From Maricaulis sp034670125 (lineage in GTDB: Bacteria > Pseudomonadota > Alphaproteobacteria > Caulobacterales > Maricaulaceae): a stretch of 64,000 nt of DNA. Made by a program: the position numbers and the translations under genes. The DNA lies in assembly GCF_034670125.1 (NCBI RefSeq), contig NZ_JAXMOC010000011.1:7959-71958 (forward strand). The letters are read 5' to 3'. Positions 15,297 to 25,024 of the stretch are shown here, in pieces. Numbering within the stretch: the first letter of the stretch is position 1; each line of letters starts with the position of its first letter. Under the pieces are notes generated by a model, which worked only from the letters and a program-made list of their open reading frames with translations, did not search any database and was not told where the DNA came from.

Positions 15297-17492
15297 ATGG
15301 CGTCGCAGTTTTGCCGCTTCGCGGCTTTGTTGCTGAGCACTTCGGCACTCGTCTTCACGGCACCGGCATTCGCCCAGGACGCCCGGGTCGACGAGGCCCC
15401 GATCTATTTGGAAGCGGATCAGGTCGAGGATATCGCGGGTGGTTCGGGCTATATCGCCCGGGGCAATGTCCGTGTCCGCCAGGATCCGCGCACATTGCTC
15501 GCTGACGAAATCGAATATCACCCCGACGAAAACCGCGTCATCGCCCGGGGCAATGTCATCATTCTCGGCCAGGGCCCTTTCCCGCAATATGCGGACGAGG
15601 TCGAACTCGACAGCCAGCTGGCGGCAGGTGTGGCAATCGGCTTTGCCTCCATGCTCGAAAACAATGGACGGATGGCCGCCGCTGCCGCGATTCGCAGCGA
15701 TAACGGCTCGCTCCAGCTCAATGATGCCTACTATACCGCCTGTGAACTCTGCGCCGATGGCGAGGGCGAGCCCACCTGGCGCCTGCGCGCCCGCGAGGTG
15801 GTGCAGGATGCTGACGACGAGATGATCTACTATCGCGACGCCCGCCTGGAGATTGGCGGCGTCCCGGTCTTGTACGCGCCGGTCTTCGCCCATGCCGACC
15901 CGTCGGCCGAACGTCATTCCGGATTTCTCTTCCCCAAGGTCGGAGTCTCGTCGCGCCTCGGTTTTGTCTACCAGCAGCCCTACTACTGGGCGATCTCGCC
16001 ATCCCAGGACCTCGTCATTGCCCCGCGCCTGATGACCAATGTGAACCCGCTGCTTTATGGTGAGTATCGCAAGCGTTTCTGGTCCGGATCCATGGAGCTG
16101 GAGGGCAGTTATACCGACGAGTTCGAAATCGACAGTGACGGCGAACGCTATGGCACGCGCGATAGTCGCTGGCACGTGTTTGGCGGCGGTGAGTGGGCGA
16201 TCAATCCGGACTGGCGCTGGGGCTTCGGTGTCCAGCGCACTTCCGACGACCTGCACCTGCGTCGGTACGACTTCTCGGAAGCCGACAAGGATCGCGGCGC
16301 CCCGCTCAATTCGCTGAGTCGGCAATTGGTCAGCCAGATCTATCTCGATGGCCGGACACGCAATTCGGCGGGGTCGATCGTGGCCGCGTCCTACCAGTCC
16401 CTGCGCACCAATGCTGATGATGACATCATCCCGGTGCTCGCCCCGGTCATGAACTACCGGCATGTCTTCACCGCACCGCCCGGTTGGGGGCGCGTCAATA
16501 CGGACGCCAGCCTGGCCGTCCTGCGACGCGAAACCGGGACCGATTATGAGCGTGCCTCTGCGGCGGTCGACTGGCGGACGCGCTGGGTCACCTCACCGGG
16601 CATCGTGATCGAGCCTTTTGCCCTGGTGCGGGCCGATCATTATGGCTTCGACAACCTGCCGGTCACCAATCCGCTGACCGATCCGGTCTCGGATTCGGTG
16701 TCCCGCACACTCGGACTGGCCGGCACCGAGGTCAGTTGGCCCTTCTATCGCGGCGGCGAAAACACGGACTGGATTGTCGAGCCGGTTGTCTCCTTTATCG
16801 CTGCCAGTGATGACCGCAATGCCGGCCGGATCGTCAATGAAGACAGTCTCGCCATCGATCTGGATGAAAGCCTTTTGTTCCAGCCCGTTCGGGCACCCGG
16901 ATTCGACCTGTGGGAAGAAGGAACACGGGTCAGCTATGGTGTCCGCACGACCGCGATGTGGGGCCAGGACGGATTGGTGCGCCTGTTCGTCGGCCAGAGC
17001 GAACGTCTCGACGGCACAGCCATCTTCAACGCCGCCAGCGGACTGACCGATGACACCTCCGACTATGTCGTCGCCGGCGAGATCGACCTCGCCGGTTTCA
17101 CCGCCGAGGTCCAGGCCCGTGTCGACCCCGAAACGCTCGACACCAATCGACTTGATGTCGCCCTCGGATATTCCGGCGACCGGGTGTCCGGCAATGTGCG
17201 CTATCTCGACATCAGCGACGACTCCAGCACCCGCAACGGCGCGCAGCGTGAATTGCGCGGCGATTTCGTAATCGCTTTGACCGACAATTGGAGCGCGATC
17301 GGCGCGGTGATGCGCGATCTGGACCGTGAAATCACGCGCCGGCAGGAAATCGGCCTGCGCTATGGTGACGACTGTTCCCAGTTCGATATTGTCTATCAAC
17401 GCGAAGATCTTGGAATCTCGGAACTGGGACCGTCAGAGTCCATTCAGTTCCGCATCACCCTGTTCACATTGGGCAGTTTCGGACCCGATTGA
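15297..17492 (+). CDS. lptD: LPS assembly outer membrane protein LptD
   Basis: LptD is the outer-membrane barrel that places LPS at the cell surface. The 731-residue product has a signal peptide (cleavage after AFA, residue 26), an N-terminal OstA/LptA-like beta-taco (~34-140; YLEADQVEDIAGGSGYIARG) and a long C-terminal barrel domain ending SIQFRITLFTLGSFGPD. Two cysteines near residue 150 (ACELCADG) could take part in disulfide bonding. The frame is open from 15210, but the ATG at 15297 begins the signal peptide and follows GAGGGA. It is followed by surA, whose chaperone product helps fold such barrels. Confidence 0.94.
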   Translation: MASQFCRFAALLLSTSALVFTAPAFAQDARVDEAPIYLEADQVEDIAGGSGYIARGNVRVRQDPRTLLADEIEYHPDENRVIARGNVIILGQGPFPQYADEVELDSQLAAGVAIGFASMLENNGRMAAAAAIRSDNGSLQLNDAYYTACELCADGEGEPTWRLRAREVVQDADDEMIYYRDARLEIGGVPVLYAPVFAHADPSAERHSGFLFPKVGVSSRLGFVYQQPYYWAISPSQDLVIAPRLMTNVNPLLYGEYRKRFWSGSMELEGSYTDEFEIDSDGERYGTRDSRWHVFGGGEWAINPDWRWGFGVQRTSDDLHLRRYDFSEADKDRGAPLNSLSRQLVSQIYLDGRTRNSAGSIVAASYQSLRTNADDDIIPVLAPVMNYRHVFTAPPGWGRVNTDASLAVLRRETGTDYERASAAVDWRTRWVTSPGIVIEPFALVRADHYGFDNLPVTNPLTDPVSDSVSRTLGLAGTEVSWPFYRGGENTDWIVEPVVSFIAASDDRNAGRIVNEDSLAIDLDESLLFQPVRAPGFDLWEEGTRVSYGVRTTAMWGQDGLVRLFVGQSERLDGTAIFNAASGLTDDTSDYVVAGEIDLAGFTAEVQARVDPETLDTNRLDVALGYSGDRVSGNVRYLDISDDSSTRNGAQRELRGDFVIALTDNWSAIGAVMRDLDREITRRQEIGLRYGDDCSQFDIVYQREDLGISELGPSESIQFRITLFTLGSFGPD

Positions 17493-17546
17493 GTTCAGCG
17501 CCAATCGAACAGTGTCCCGCGATTGCGCCGGGGCCGAGTTTGAGTA

Positions 17547-18848
17547 ATGTTCCGCCCCCGAACCAACATGCGAATGCTGATGACCTGCGCCAAAAGAATT
17601 GTCCTTTCCCTGCTTGCCTGTGTCGCCACGCTGAGCGCCGCCAGCGCATACGCGCAAACGACCGAAGGCGTCGCCGCCCTGGTCAATGACGAGCCGATCA
17701 CGACGGTGGATGTGCGCAACCGCATGCGCCTGATCATCGCCTCGACCGGCATGTCGCAGATCGACGAAGGCACGCTGGTCCGGATCCAGGATCAGGCCAT
17801 GCGCGGACTGGTCGACGAACACCTGCAGCTGCAGGCGGCCGCCGAATACGACATCGAGGTGTCCGACGCGGAGATCAGCAACTCCCTGCTTGATCTCGCC
17901 GACCGCAACAACACCACTATCGACGTCATCATCCAGGACCTGCAGAATTCCGGTGTCGACATTTCCACCCTGCAGCACCAGCTTGAAGCCGAGATTGCCT
18001 GGCAGATCATCGTCAATGGCCGCTACGGCTCACGTATCCGGATTTCCGAGCAGCAGATCGAACTCGCCCTGGAACGCCTTGCTGCCAGTGCCTCCCAGCC
18101 TCAGTTCCGCATTTTCGAGATGCTGTTCGAAGTGCCGGGACCGGGTAGCGAAGAACAGACCATCCAGCGCGTCATCACGGTGATGAACCAGCTCCAGCAA
18201 GGCGCGACCTTCCCGGAACTCGCCCGCCAGTTCTCGGACGCACCGTCGGCTGCAAACGGCGGCGATATCGGCTGGATCACGGCATCCCAGTTGCAGCCGG
18301 AAGTCGCCGGGATCATGCCGCAAATGCGCGTCCAGTACGAGCAGAGCGGCGGCCGTGGCGCGCTGTCGAACCCGATCGAGGTGCCCGGTGGATTCATGAT
18401 CATCGCCCTCGTCGGTGCCCGCGATGGCACGACGACGCTGCAATATGATCTCGTCCAGATCACCGTACCGACCAGCGCCCTGACCGACACGACCGCCGGC
18501 GATTTCGCCCGCGAGCTTGACGCCAACCCGACCTGCAGCCAGGCCGAGGCGGTCGCCGGCCGCATCCAGGGTGCCATCTATACACCGCTGGGCAGCATCT
18601 CGGCGGAAGCCGTGCTGCCGGCCATCCGGGATGCCCTGCAGCCCCTGGACGAAGGCGAGAACACCGGCGTGCTGCAATCGGGCGTCGGCCTGCAGGCCCT
18701 GATCATCTGTGATCGCGCGATCGCGGGCCCGGGCGTCCCGACCCGCGACGACCTGGAAAGCCAGTTGCGCGGCCAGCAATTGTCCTTGCTGTCCCGACGT
18801 TGGCTGCGGGATTTGCGTCGCGATTCAACGGTCGAGATTCGCGACTGA
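17547..18848 (+). CDS. surA: Periplasmic peptidyl-prolyl isomerase SurA-like
   Basis: SurA is a periplasmic chaperone for outer-membrane barrels, including LptD. The 433-residue product has a signal peptide (cleavage after AYA, residue 36), an N-terminal SurA domain (VAALVNDEPITTVDVRNR, ~41-170), and one parvulin domain (~184-292; QFRIFEMLFEVPG through GGFMIIALVG). A second parvulin copy is not evident, as in many alphaproteobacterial SurA proteins. Other ATGs at 17568 and 17574 are possible starts. Its TGA shares a base with the pdxA ATG. Confidence 0.9.
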   Translation: MFRPRTNMRMLMTCAKRIVLSLLACVATLSAASAYAQTTEGVAALVNDEPITTVDVRNRMRLIIASTGMSQIDEGTLVRIQDQAMRGLVDEHLQLQAAAEYDIEVSDAEISNSLLDLADRNNTTIDVIIQDLQNSGVDISTLQHQLEAEIAWQIIVNGRYGSRIRISEQQIELALERLAASASQPQFRIFEMLFEVPGPGSEEQTIQRVITVMNQLQQGATFPELARQFSDAPSAANGGDIGWITASQLQPEVAGIMPQMRVQYEQSGGRGALSNPIEVPGGFMIIALVGARDGTTTLQYDLVQITVPTSALTDTTAGDFARELDANPTCSQAEAVAGRIQGAIYTPLGSISAEAVLPAIRDALQPLDEGENTGVLQSGVGLQALIICDRAIAGPGVPTRDDLESQLRGQQLSLLSRRWLRDLRRDSTVEIRD

Positions 18849-19870
18849 TGCCGCCTCTGTCACCCGTCGCCGTGTCGATGGGTGATCCGGCCGGTATCGG
18901 CCCCGAGATCATCCTGAAAGCGTGGCATGACTGGCATCAACGCGATGCCGTTCCGCCGATGATTGCACTGGGCGATATCGACGCCTTTGCCGCGACCGCC
19001 CACGCGCTCGGTCTGCCGGCACCGCAGCCACTCCCCATCCCGACCCGCAAGGCCGCTACAGCACTGGATGGCCTGCCCGTTTTCGATGTGGGTATCAAGC
19101 TCGCCCGGGCGGTCCGGCCGGGAAGCGCCGAACCGGCCAACGCGGCATGCATCAAGGCCGCCATCGAAACCGGGGTGCGCCTGTGCCTGGACGGTCAAGC
19201 CAGCGCCCTGGTGACCGCACCCATCGCCAAGTCCGTCATGTACGAGGCCGGCTTCGCCTTTCCCGGTCACACCGAGTTTCTCGCTGAATTATGTGCCGAA
19301 ACCCCCGTCGACGGACCGAGCGGACCGGCGATGATGCTTTCCGGTGGCGGCTTGCGCGTCGTCCTAGTCACCATACACGAGCCCCTCGCCCGGGCCCTGT
19401 CGCTGATCACACCGGAGCGCGTTGACGCAATCGCCCGGCTCACCAACCATGCGCTTCGGCATGACTTCGGAATCGCCAGCCCCCGGCTGGCCCTGGCCGG
19501 TCTCAATCCCCACGCCGGAGAAGGCGGAAATCTGGGCACTGAGGAGGTCGAACACCTCAATCCATTGGCGGAACGCCTCAGGCAGGACGGTATCAATATC
19601 AGCGATGCGCGGCCGCCCGACACCCTGTTCCATGCCGAGGCCCGGGCTGGCTATGACGCTGCCATCTGCCTCTATCATGACCAGGGCCTGATTCCGGTGA
19701 AGACGCTCGACTTCCACGGCGGAGTGAACATCACGCTGGGCCTGCCCATCGTGCGAACCTCGCCCGATCACGGCACCGCCTTCACTATCGCCGGCCAGGG
19801 CCTCGCCCGCCCGGACAGCCTGCTCGCGGCACTGGAACAGGCGGTTCGGATTGCGGAGTGCCGGGCATGA
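18848..19870 (+). CDS. pdxA: 4-hydroxythreonine-4-phosphate dehydrogenase
   Basis: PdxA oxidises 4-phosphohydroxy-threonine in pyridoxal phosphate synthesis. The 340-residue product starts with the family motif SMGDPAGIGPEI and has the metal-binding histidines in FPGHTEFLAEL, in the region LNPHAGEGG, and near CLYHDQGLIPVKT. The start is the ATG at 18848, which shares the final A of the surA stop; the frame is open upstream inside surA. It overlaps rsmA by ATGA. The surA-pdxA-rsmA order is a classic proteobacterial arrangement. Confidence 0.96.
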   Translation: MPPLSPVAVSMGDPAGIGPEIILKAWHDWHQRDAVPPMIALGDIDAFAATAHALGLPAPQPLPIPTRKAATALDGLPVFDVGIKLARAVRPGSAEPANAACIKAAIETGVRLCLDGQASALVTAPIAKSVMYEAGFAFPGHTEFLAELCAETPVDGPSGPAMMLSGGGLRVVLVTIHEPLARALSLITPERVDAIARLTNHALRHDFGIASPRLALAGLNPHAGEGGNLGTEEVEHLNPLAERLRQDGINISDARPPDTLFHAEARAGYDAAICLYHDQGLIPVKTLDFHGGVNITLGLPIVRTSPDHGTAFTIAGQGLARPDSLLAALEQAVRIAECRA

Positions 19871-20736
19871 GCCTCGACCAGCTGCCACCCCTGCGCGATG
19901 TCATCGCCAGCCATGATCTGGGGGCGAAGAAGTCCTTCGGGCAGCATTTCCTGCTCGACCTCAACCTGACCGCCAAGATCGCCCGCCTCGCCGGCGACAT
20001 GAGCCGCGACCAGGCGATCGAGGTCGGTCCGGGCCCGGGCGGTCTCACCCGCGCCATCCTGGCCGAGGGCGCGGCCTCCCTTCTCGCGGTCGAGATGGAC
20101 TCCCGCTTCCTGGGCGCTCTGGACGAGATCAATATCGCCTCGGGCGGCCGCCTGACGGTCGAACAGGGCGACGCCCTCGCCGTGGATGAAACGGCGTTGC
20201 TGCCCGGTCCCGGTGACAAGGTCATCCTGTCCAACCTGCCCTATAATGTCGGGACGCAATTGCTGATCAAATGGCTGCAGGCCGAACCGATCTGGTGGCG
20301 CCGTGCCGTGCTGATGTTCCAGCGCGAGGTCGCCGACCGGGTCGTCGCCCAGCCCGGTGACAAGGCCTATGGGCGCCTCGCCGTGATCTCGCAATCACGC
20401 TGTCAGGCCCATCTGGCCCTGAAAATACCGGCCCGCGCCTTCACCCCGCCGCCCAAGGTGGAATCGGCGGTGGTGGTGCTGGATCCGCTGCCCGTCGCGC
20501 GGCAGTTCAAGGATGTCGTCGCGCTGGAGCGGATTACCGCCTCGGCTTTCGGCCAGCGTCGCAAGACGCTGCGCCGCAGCCTCGCCCAAGCCGCCGGACA
20601 GGCTGGTACCAGCGCCGACGCGCTGCTGGACGAGGCTGGGTTGAATGCCGGAGACCGGGCCGAGGTGATCGATATTGCCGGATTCCAGTCGCTGGCCCGC
20701 GCCTGGCGCGCCGCCTATGAGGCCAGCCGCGCCTGA
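19867..20736 (+). CDS. rsmA: 16S rRNA dimethyladenosine methyltransferase RsmA (KsgA)
   Basis: RsmA dimethylates two adjacent adenines near the 3' end of 16S rRNA, a late checkpoint of 30S assembly. The 289-residue product has the N-terminal KKSFGQHFLLD, SAM motif EVGPGPGGLT (52-61) and the catalytic NLPYNV (123-128). The C-terminal helical domain FGQRRKTLRRSL is intact. Three codons upstream are also open, but the ATG at 19867 couples with the pdxA stop. It converges with gmk, with only 3 bases between stops. Confidence 0.96.
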   Translation: MSLDQLPPLRDVIASHDLGAKKSFGQHFLLDLNLTAKIARLAGDMSRDQAIEVGPGPGGLTRAILAEGAASLLAVEMDSRFLGALDEINIASGGRLTVEQGDALAVDETALLPGPGDKVILSNLPYNVGTQLLIKWLQAEPIWWRRAVLMFQREVADRVVAQPGDKAYGRLAVISQSRCQAHLALKIPARAFTPPPKVESAVVVLDPLPVARQFKDVVALERITASAFGQRRKTLRRSLAQAAGQAGTSADALLDEAGLNAGDRAEVIDIAGFQSLARAWRAAYEASRA

Positions 20737-20739
20737 CGC

Positions 20740-21396
20740 CTACTGATCCATGATCGCGTCGACGAATTCTTCCAGCCAGGGATGGCGCAGCCGCTTGAGG
20801 CGTTCGGCGTGGAGGATCTCGTTGAGCTTCTCCAGCGCCCGCGCAAAATCATCATTGACGATGACATAATCATATTCGTGCCAGTGCGAAATCTCGTCCT
20901 TGGCGCGGGCCATGCGGTCCTTGATGATCTCGGGCGCATCCTGGCCACGCTTGCGAAGCCGGTCTTCCAGCAAGGCCAGGGACGGCGGCAGGATGAAGAC
21001 ACGCACGGCATCGTCCGGCGCCGCTGCAGCCAGCGCCTGGGCACCCTGCCAGTCGATATCGAACACCACGTCGCGCCCGTCCTCGACGGCTTCCATCACC
21101 GGCGTTTTCGGCGTGCCGTAATAGCGACCGAAGACCTCGGCCCATTCGAAGAACTCATCGTCCTCGATCTTCTTCTTGAATTCATCGACCGAGATGAAGT
21201 GATAGTCCTGGCCATCCACCTCGCCCGGGCGCGGTTTTCGTGTGGTCGCGGAGACCGACAGGACGACGTCGGGGTTCTGGCTCAGCAGGCGCTTGGACAG
21301 CGTCGTCTTGCCGGCGCCGGACGGGCTGGACAGGGCCAGCAGCACACCGCGTCGGCGGCCACGGAAGATCGGGGCGGGGTAGCCATCACTCGACAT
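20740..21396 (-). CDS. gmk: Guanylate kinase
   Basis: Gmk phosphorylates GMP to GDP. The 218-residue product carries the P-loop SSPSGAGKTT (23-32), the GMP-binding segment SVSATTRKPRPGEVDG and the DIDWQGAQ motif. It lies at the end of a minus-strand run mltG-yicC-gmk; its ATG overlaps the yicC stop by 11 bases. It belongs to the same purine pathway as guaA, guaB and purF elsewhere in this window. Confidence 0.96.
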   Translation of the reverse strand: MSSDGYPAPIFRGRRRGVLLALSSPSGAGKTTLSKRLLSQNPDVVLSVSATTRKPRPGEVDGQDYHFISVDEFKKKIEDDEFFEWAEVFGRYYGTPKTPVMEAVEDGRDVVFDIDWQGAQALAAAAPDDAVRVFILPPSLALLEDRLRKRGQDAPEIIKDRMARAKDEISHWHEYDYVIVNDDFARALEKLNEILHAERLKRLRHPWLEEFVDAIMDQ

Positions 21397-22267
21397 TCTG
21401 GATTTGCTCCCTGAACTGATCGACCGTGTTTTTGAGCGAAAGCCCGATCGCGGTCAGCGAAGAATCGGAGGACTTCGAGCATAGAGTGTTCGCTTCGCGA
21501 TTAAACTCCTGTGACAGGAAGTCCAGCTTGCGGCCCACAGGCGAGCCGGTCGAGAGCAGGTCACGCGCCGAGACGATGTGGGCCAGCAGGCGATCGAGCT
21601 CCTCGCGCACATCCATTTTCATCGCCAGCATCGCCGCCTCGGTCGCCAACCGGTCTTCGGGCAAGCCTTCAGGCAGGAGTTCGGCGAATTTGGCCGCCAG
21701 CCGGTCGCGGATCGCATCGGTGCGGGTCGACGCGTGTCCGGCGGCCTCGTCGGTGAGGCGGCTGATCTCGTCGACATGCCCGGCGAGCACGTCGGCCAGG
21801 GCCGCCCCTTCTGCGCGGCGCGCTGCCCGCAGCCCGTCCAGGGCTTCGCCGAGGCTGGCCAGCAGGGCCTTGTCGAGATTGCGCGTATCGGTATCGGCCT
21901 CGCCCGGCTCGGCATCGATCAGGCCCGGCAGGGCCAGCATGCCGTCCAGCGTCGGTCGCGCGACCGCACCGCTGTCCAGCAGCGGGGCGGCCTGGTCGAG
22001 CAGGGTGCGCAGGCGCGCCATGTCGATCCGCACCGCACCGGTTTCGCTTTCCCGGCGCAGGTTGAGCGTGGCGTTGACATTACCGCGGGAAAACCGGGCC
22101 TTGGCCAGTTCACGCGCCTTCAACTCCAGCCGTTCAAAGCCGTTGGGCAGGCGGAAACGCGCTTCCAGACCCTTGCCGTTGACGCTGCGCGCCTCCCAGG
22201 TCCAGGTCCAGCCCGGTGACTGGCCATCTACGCGGGCAAAGCCGGTCATGCCCGACAGCACACCCAT
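21386..22267 (-). CDS. yicC: YicC family endoribonuclease-like protein
   Basis: A 293-residue YicC/YloC family protein; some members are RNA endonucleases involved in small-RNA turnover. Family hallmarks are the N-terminal SGMTGFAR, RSVNGKGLEARFRLP, and the C-terminal KLDFLSQEFNREANTLCSKS. The frame is open far upstream to 22648, but that is antisense-free overlap with mltG; the ATG at 22267 lies one base past the mltG stop and has GGGGG upstream. An in-frame ATG at 22282 is less likely. yicC followed by gmk is a conserved pairing. Confidence 0.92.
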   Translation of the reverse strand: MGVLSGMTGFARVDGQSPGWTWTWEARSVNGKGLEARFRLPNGFERLELKARELAKARFSRGNVNATLNLRRESETGAVRIDMARLRTLLDQAAPLLDSGAVARPTLDGMLALPGLIDAEPGEADTDTRNLDKALLASLGEALDGLRAARRAEGAALADVLAGHVDEISRLTDEAAGHASTRTDAIRDRLAAKFAELLPEGLPEDRLATEAAMLAMKMDVREELDRLLAHIVSARDLLSTGSPVGRKLDFLSQEFNREANTLCSKSSDSSLTAIGLSLKNTVDQFREQIQNVE

Positions 22268-22268
22268 C

Positions 22269-23315
22269 TCAATTACCCCCATTGCGGCGCTGGCGCTCGA
22301 CCCGGCGCCAGACCGCAACATTGCGCTGATGTTGGGCATAGGTATCGGCAAAGGCGTGACCACCGGTTCCGTCGGCAACGAAGAAGAGCGCGGTGCTCTC
22401 GGCCGGATTGAGCACGGCCGCGATCGATTCGGCACCCGGATTGGCGATCGGCGTCGGCGGCAGGCGCGGGATCTGATAGGTGTTCCAGGCGTTCTCGGTA
22501 TTGTCGATCTCCGAGCGACGCAGGCCGCGTCCCAACGGGCGCCCCTGGCTGATGCCGTAGATGATGGTCGGGTCGCTCTCCAGCCGCATGCCGCGGCGCA
22601 GGCGGTTGACGAACACCGCCGCGACCTCGGGGCGTTCTGACGCGACACCGGTCTCCTTCTCGACCACCGAAGCCAGGATAATGGCCTCCTCGCGGCTGGT
22701 CACCGGCAGGTTTTCCGCGCGCGTCTCCCACAGGCGGTCCAGCAGCTCGGACTGGGCGGCGGCCATGCGATCGAGAACTTCCTGGCGCGAGGTGCCGCGC
22801 GTGACCAGATAGGTTTCGGGCAACAGAGTTCCCTCAGCGGGGACCTCGGTAATATCACCGGTCAGCACCTCAGCGGCGTTCAGCGTTTCGACGATCATGG
22901 CGCTGGTCAGACCTTCCGCGAAAGTCACGGGATACTGCACCGTCTGGCCGACACGGAGCTGTTCATAGATCTGCGCCATCGAAGCTTGAGCGGGAATGCG
23001 GTACTCACCGGCCCGCAGCACACCTTCACCGCCATCCAGGGTCACGGCAGCGCGAAAGATGCGGCGATCACTGATCAGGCCGGCAGTCTCGAGCTGGTTG
23101 GCAATCGAGATCAGACCGGCACCGCGCGGCAGCAGGATGATGGTCTCTTCGGCTGCGGGGCCCGGCGCGGCAAATTCGGCCTGCATCCACTTGTAGCCGC
23201 CATAGAGCGTGCCTACGGCCGCCAGGGCGAGCACAACCAAGGCAATGATCAGTCCGATGACAATACGGACCAAGCCGGATTTGGCCTTGGCCTTGGGCGC
23301 GGGCGCGTCGCTCAT
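22269..23315 (-). CDS. mltG: Endolytic murein transglycosylase MltG
   Basis: MltG cuts nascent glycan strands in the inner membrane and sets glycan length. The 348-residue product has a cytoplasmic N-terminus, one membrane helix (~15-40) and a periplasmic YceG domain. The catalytic glutamate is E219 in LASVVEKETG, followed by the family motif RRGMRLESDPTIIYG. It sits between fabF and yicC; placement near fab genes is common in proteobacteria. Confidence 0.95.
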   Translation of the reverse strand: MSDAPAPKAKAKSGLVRIVIGLIIALVVLALAAVGTLYGGYKWMQAEFAAPGPAAEETIILLPRGAGLISIANQLETAGLISDRRIFRAAVTLDGGEGVLRAGEYRIPAQASMAQIYEQLRVGQTVQYPVTFAEGLTSAMIVETLNAAEVLTGDITEVPAEGTLLPETYLVTRGTSRQEVLDRMAAAQSELLDRLWETRAENLPVTSREEAIILASVVEKETGVASERPEVAAVFVNRLRRGMRLESDPTIIYGISQGRPLGRGLRRSEIDNTENAWNTYQIPRLPPTPIANPGAESIAAVLNPAESTALFFVADGTGGHAFADTYAQHQRNVAVWRRVERQRRNGGN

Positions 23316-23336
23316 AATGGTGTCCCCGAAAACGCT

Positions 23337-24620
23337 TTACTCGGCCGCGACGAATACCACGGACGCATTGGTGCCGCCGAATCCGAATGAATTCGACAGG
23401 GCGGCCCGGACCGGGCGTCTGACAGCGGTGTGCGGCGCCAGATTGATCGCGGTCTCGACCGATGGATTGTCCAGATTGAGTGTTGGCGGGCAGACACCGT
23501 CGCGGATCGCCAGGATCGAGAAAATCGCCTCGACCGCCCCGGCCGCCCCCAGAAGATGGCCGACAGCCGACTTGGTCGAGGACATCACGACATCGCCGGC
23601 GGCCTCGCCGAACAGGCGTTCGACGGCGCGCAGCTCGATCTCGTCACCCTTGGGTGTCGAGGTACCGTGGGCATTCACATAGTCGATATCGGCCGGTGTG
23701 AGGCCGGCATCCTTGAGCGCCGCCGACATCGAGCGGAAACCGCCATCGCCGTCTTCGGCGGGCGCCGTGATGTGATAGGCGTCGCCGGACAGGCCATAGC
23801 CCTTTACTTCGGCATAAATCGTCGCGCCGCGGGCTTTGGCTCGCTCATAGTCTTCCAGCACGACCACACCGGCGCCCTCACCCATGACGAAACCGTCGCG
23901 GTCGGTGTCATAGGGACGCGAGGCCTTTTCGGGCGTTTCGTTGAAACCGGTCGACAGGGCCTTGCAAGCGATGAAGGAGGCGATGCCCAGACGGCAGACG
24001 GTCGCTTCGGCGCCGCCGGCGACCATCAGGTCTGCGTCGCCGCGGGCGACCATGCGGGCCGCATCGCCAATGGCGTGGGCCCCGGTCGAACAGGCCGTCA
24101 CCACAGCGTGGTTGGGGCCTTTCAGGCCGTGCTTGATCGATACCTGGCCGGAGGCGAGATTGATCAGCATGCCCGGAATGACAAAGGGAGAGAGACGTCG
24201 CGGCCCCTTCTCGTGCAGCAGGACCGAGGCTTCATAGGTGGTTTCAAGCCCACCTATGCCCGATCCGATCATCACGCCGGCACGATGCCGCTCCTCTTCA
24301 GAGGCGGGCTCCCATCCTGAGTCCGCAATCGCCTCGTCGGCGGCTGCGATCCCGTACAGGATGAAATCATCGATCCGGCGCTGATCGCGGACGCTCATGA
24401 CGCTGTCGGGGTCGAAAACCCCGGCCTCGCCTGCCCGTCCGCCGCCGCGTCCGTCTGTGCGTGGAACCAGCCCGGCCACACGGCAGGACAGGTCCGAGGT
24501 CTCGAAATGCTCGATGGAACCCAGACCGGACTGGCCGGCGAGAAGACGTTTCCAAACGACTTCCCGCCCGCAGCCCAGCGGCGTTACGAGCCCGATACCG
24601 GTGACGACAACGCGGCGCAT
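23337..24620 (-). CDS. fabF: Beta-ketoacyl-ACP synthase II
   Basis: FabF condenses malonyl-ACP with acyl-ACP in fatty acid elongation. The 427-residue product has the thiolase fold and the Cys-His-His triad: C177 (VTACSTGAHA), H317 (NAHGTSTPKGD) and H354 (AVGHLLGAAG). A glycine-arginine-rich insert at ~54-67 (RTDGRGGGRAGEAG) is unusual but typical for some alphaproteobacteria. It lies directly downstream of acpP (9-base gap), the standard acpP-fabF pair. Confidence 0.96.
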   Translation of the reverse strand: MRRVVVTGIGLVTPLGCGREVVWKRLLAGQSGLGSIEHFETSDLSCRVAGLVPRTDGRGGGRAGEAGVFDPDSVMSVRDQRRIDDFILYGIAAADEAIADSGWEPASEEERHRAGVMIGSGIGGLETTYEASVLLHEKGPRRLSPFVIPGMLINLASGQVSIKHGLKGPNHAVVTACSTGAHAIGDAARMVARGDADLMVAGGAEATVCRLGIASFIACKALSTGFNETPEKASRPYDTDRDGFVMGEGAGVVVLEDYERAKARGATIYAEVKGYGLSGDAYHITAPAEDGDGGFRSMSAALKDAGLTPADIDYVNAHGTSTPKGDEIELRAVERLFGEAAGDVVMSSTKSAVGHLLGAAGAVEAIFSILAIRDGVCPPTLNLDNPSVETAINLAPHTAVRRPVRAALSNSFGFGGTNASVVFVAAE

Positions 24621-24629
24621 GAGGGGGTG

Positions 24630-24866
24630 TTAGCCCACCTTCTCGGAGATGAACTTCACAGCGTCACCGACCGTCTGGATGTGCTCTGCGGCGTCATCCG
24701 GAATTTCGATGTCGAATTCTTCTTCGAACGCCATAACGAGTTCGACATTATCCAGGGAGTCGGCGCCCAGATCGTCGATGAAGCTGGCTTTGTCGGTGAC
24801 CTTTTCGGCCTCGACATCAAGATGCTCAATGACAATTTTGGAAACGCGCTCGAGAACGTCAGACAT
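24630..24866 (-). CDS. acpP: Acyl carrier protein
   Basis: A 78-residue acidic four-helix protein that carries growing acyl chains on a phosphopantetheine arm. The attachment serine is S37 in the DSL motif (LGADSLDNVELVMAFEEEF). It lies between fabG and fabF on the minus strand, as in most proteobacteria. Base composition is less GC-biased than its neighbours, usual for highly expressed acpP. The 158 bases upstream may contain a separate promoter, but none was clear. Confidence 0.97.
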   Translation of the reverse strand: MSDVLERVSKIVIEHLDVEAEKVTDKASFIDDLGADSLDNVELVMAFEEEFDIEIPDDAAEHIQTVGDAVKFISEKVG

Positions 24867-25024
24867 TTCAGACCCTCATAGTGATTCACCGCGCCAATAT
24901 AGCGGTGCAGGACAGGACGGGAAGCGGCGAAACAGTCGCCATTCCCAAGATGCGCGGGCAGTTAGCATGTTTCCCCCGGCAAGACCAGAATGGGAAACGC
25001 TGCCCGCAGGTTCGACTTCTACAG

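Noticed and set aside
15186..16463. Minus-strand open frame of ~425 codons
   Set aside because: Antisense to lptD, with no motifs; lptD is fully supported on the plus strand.
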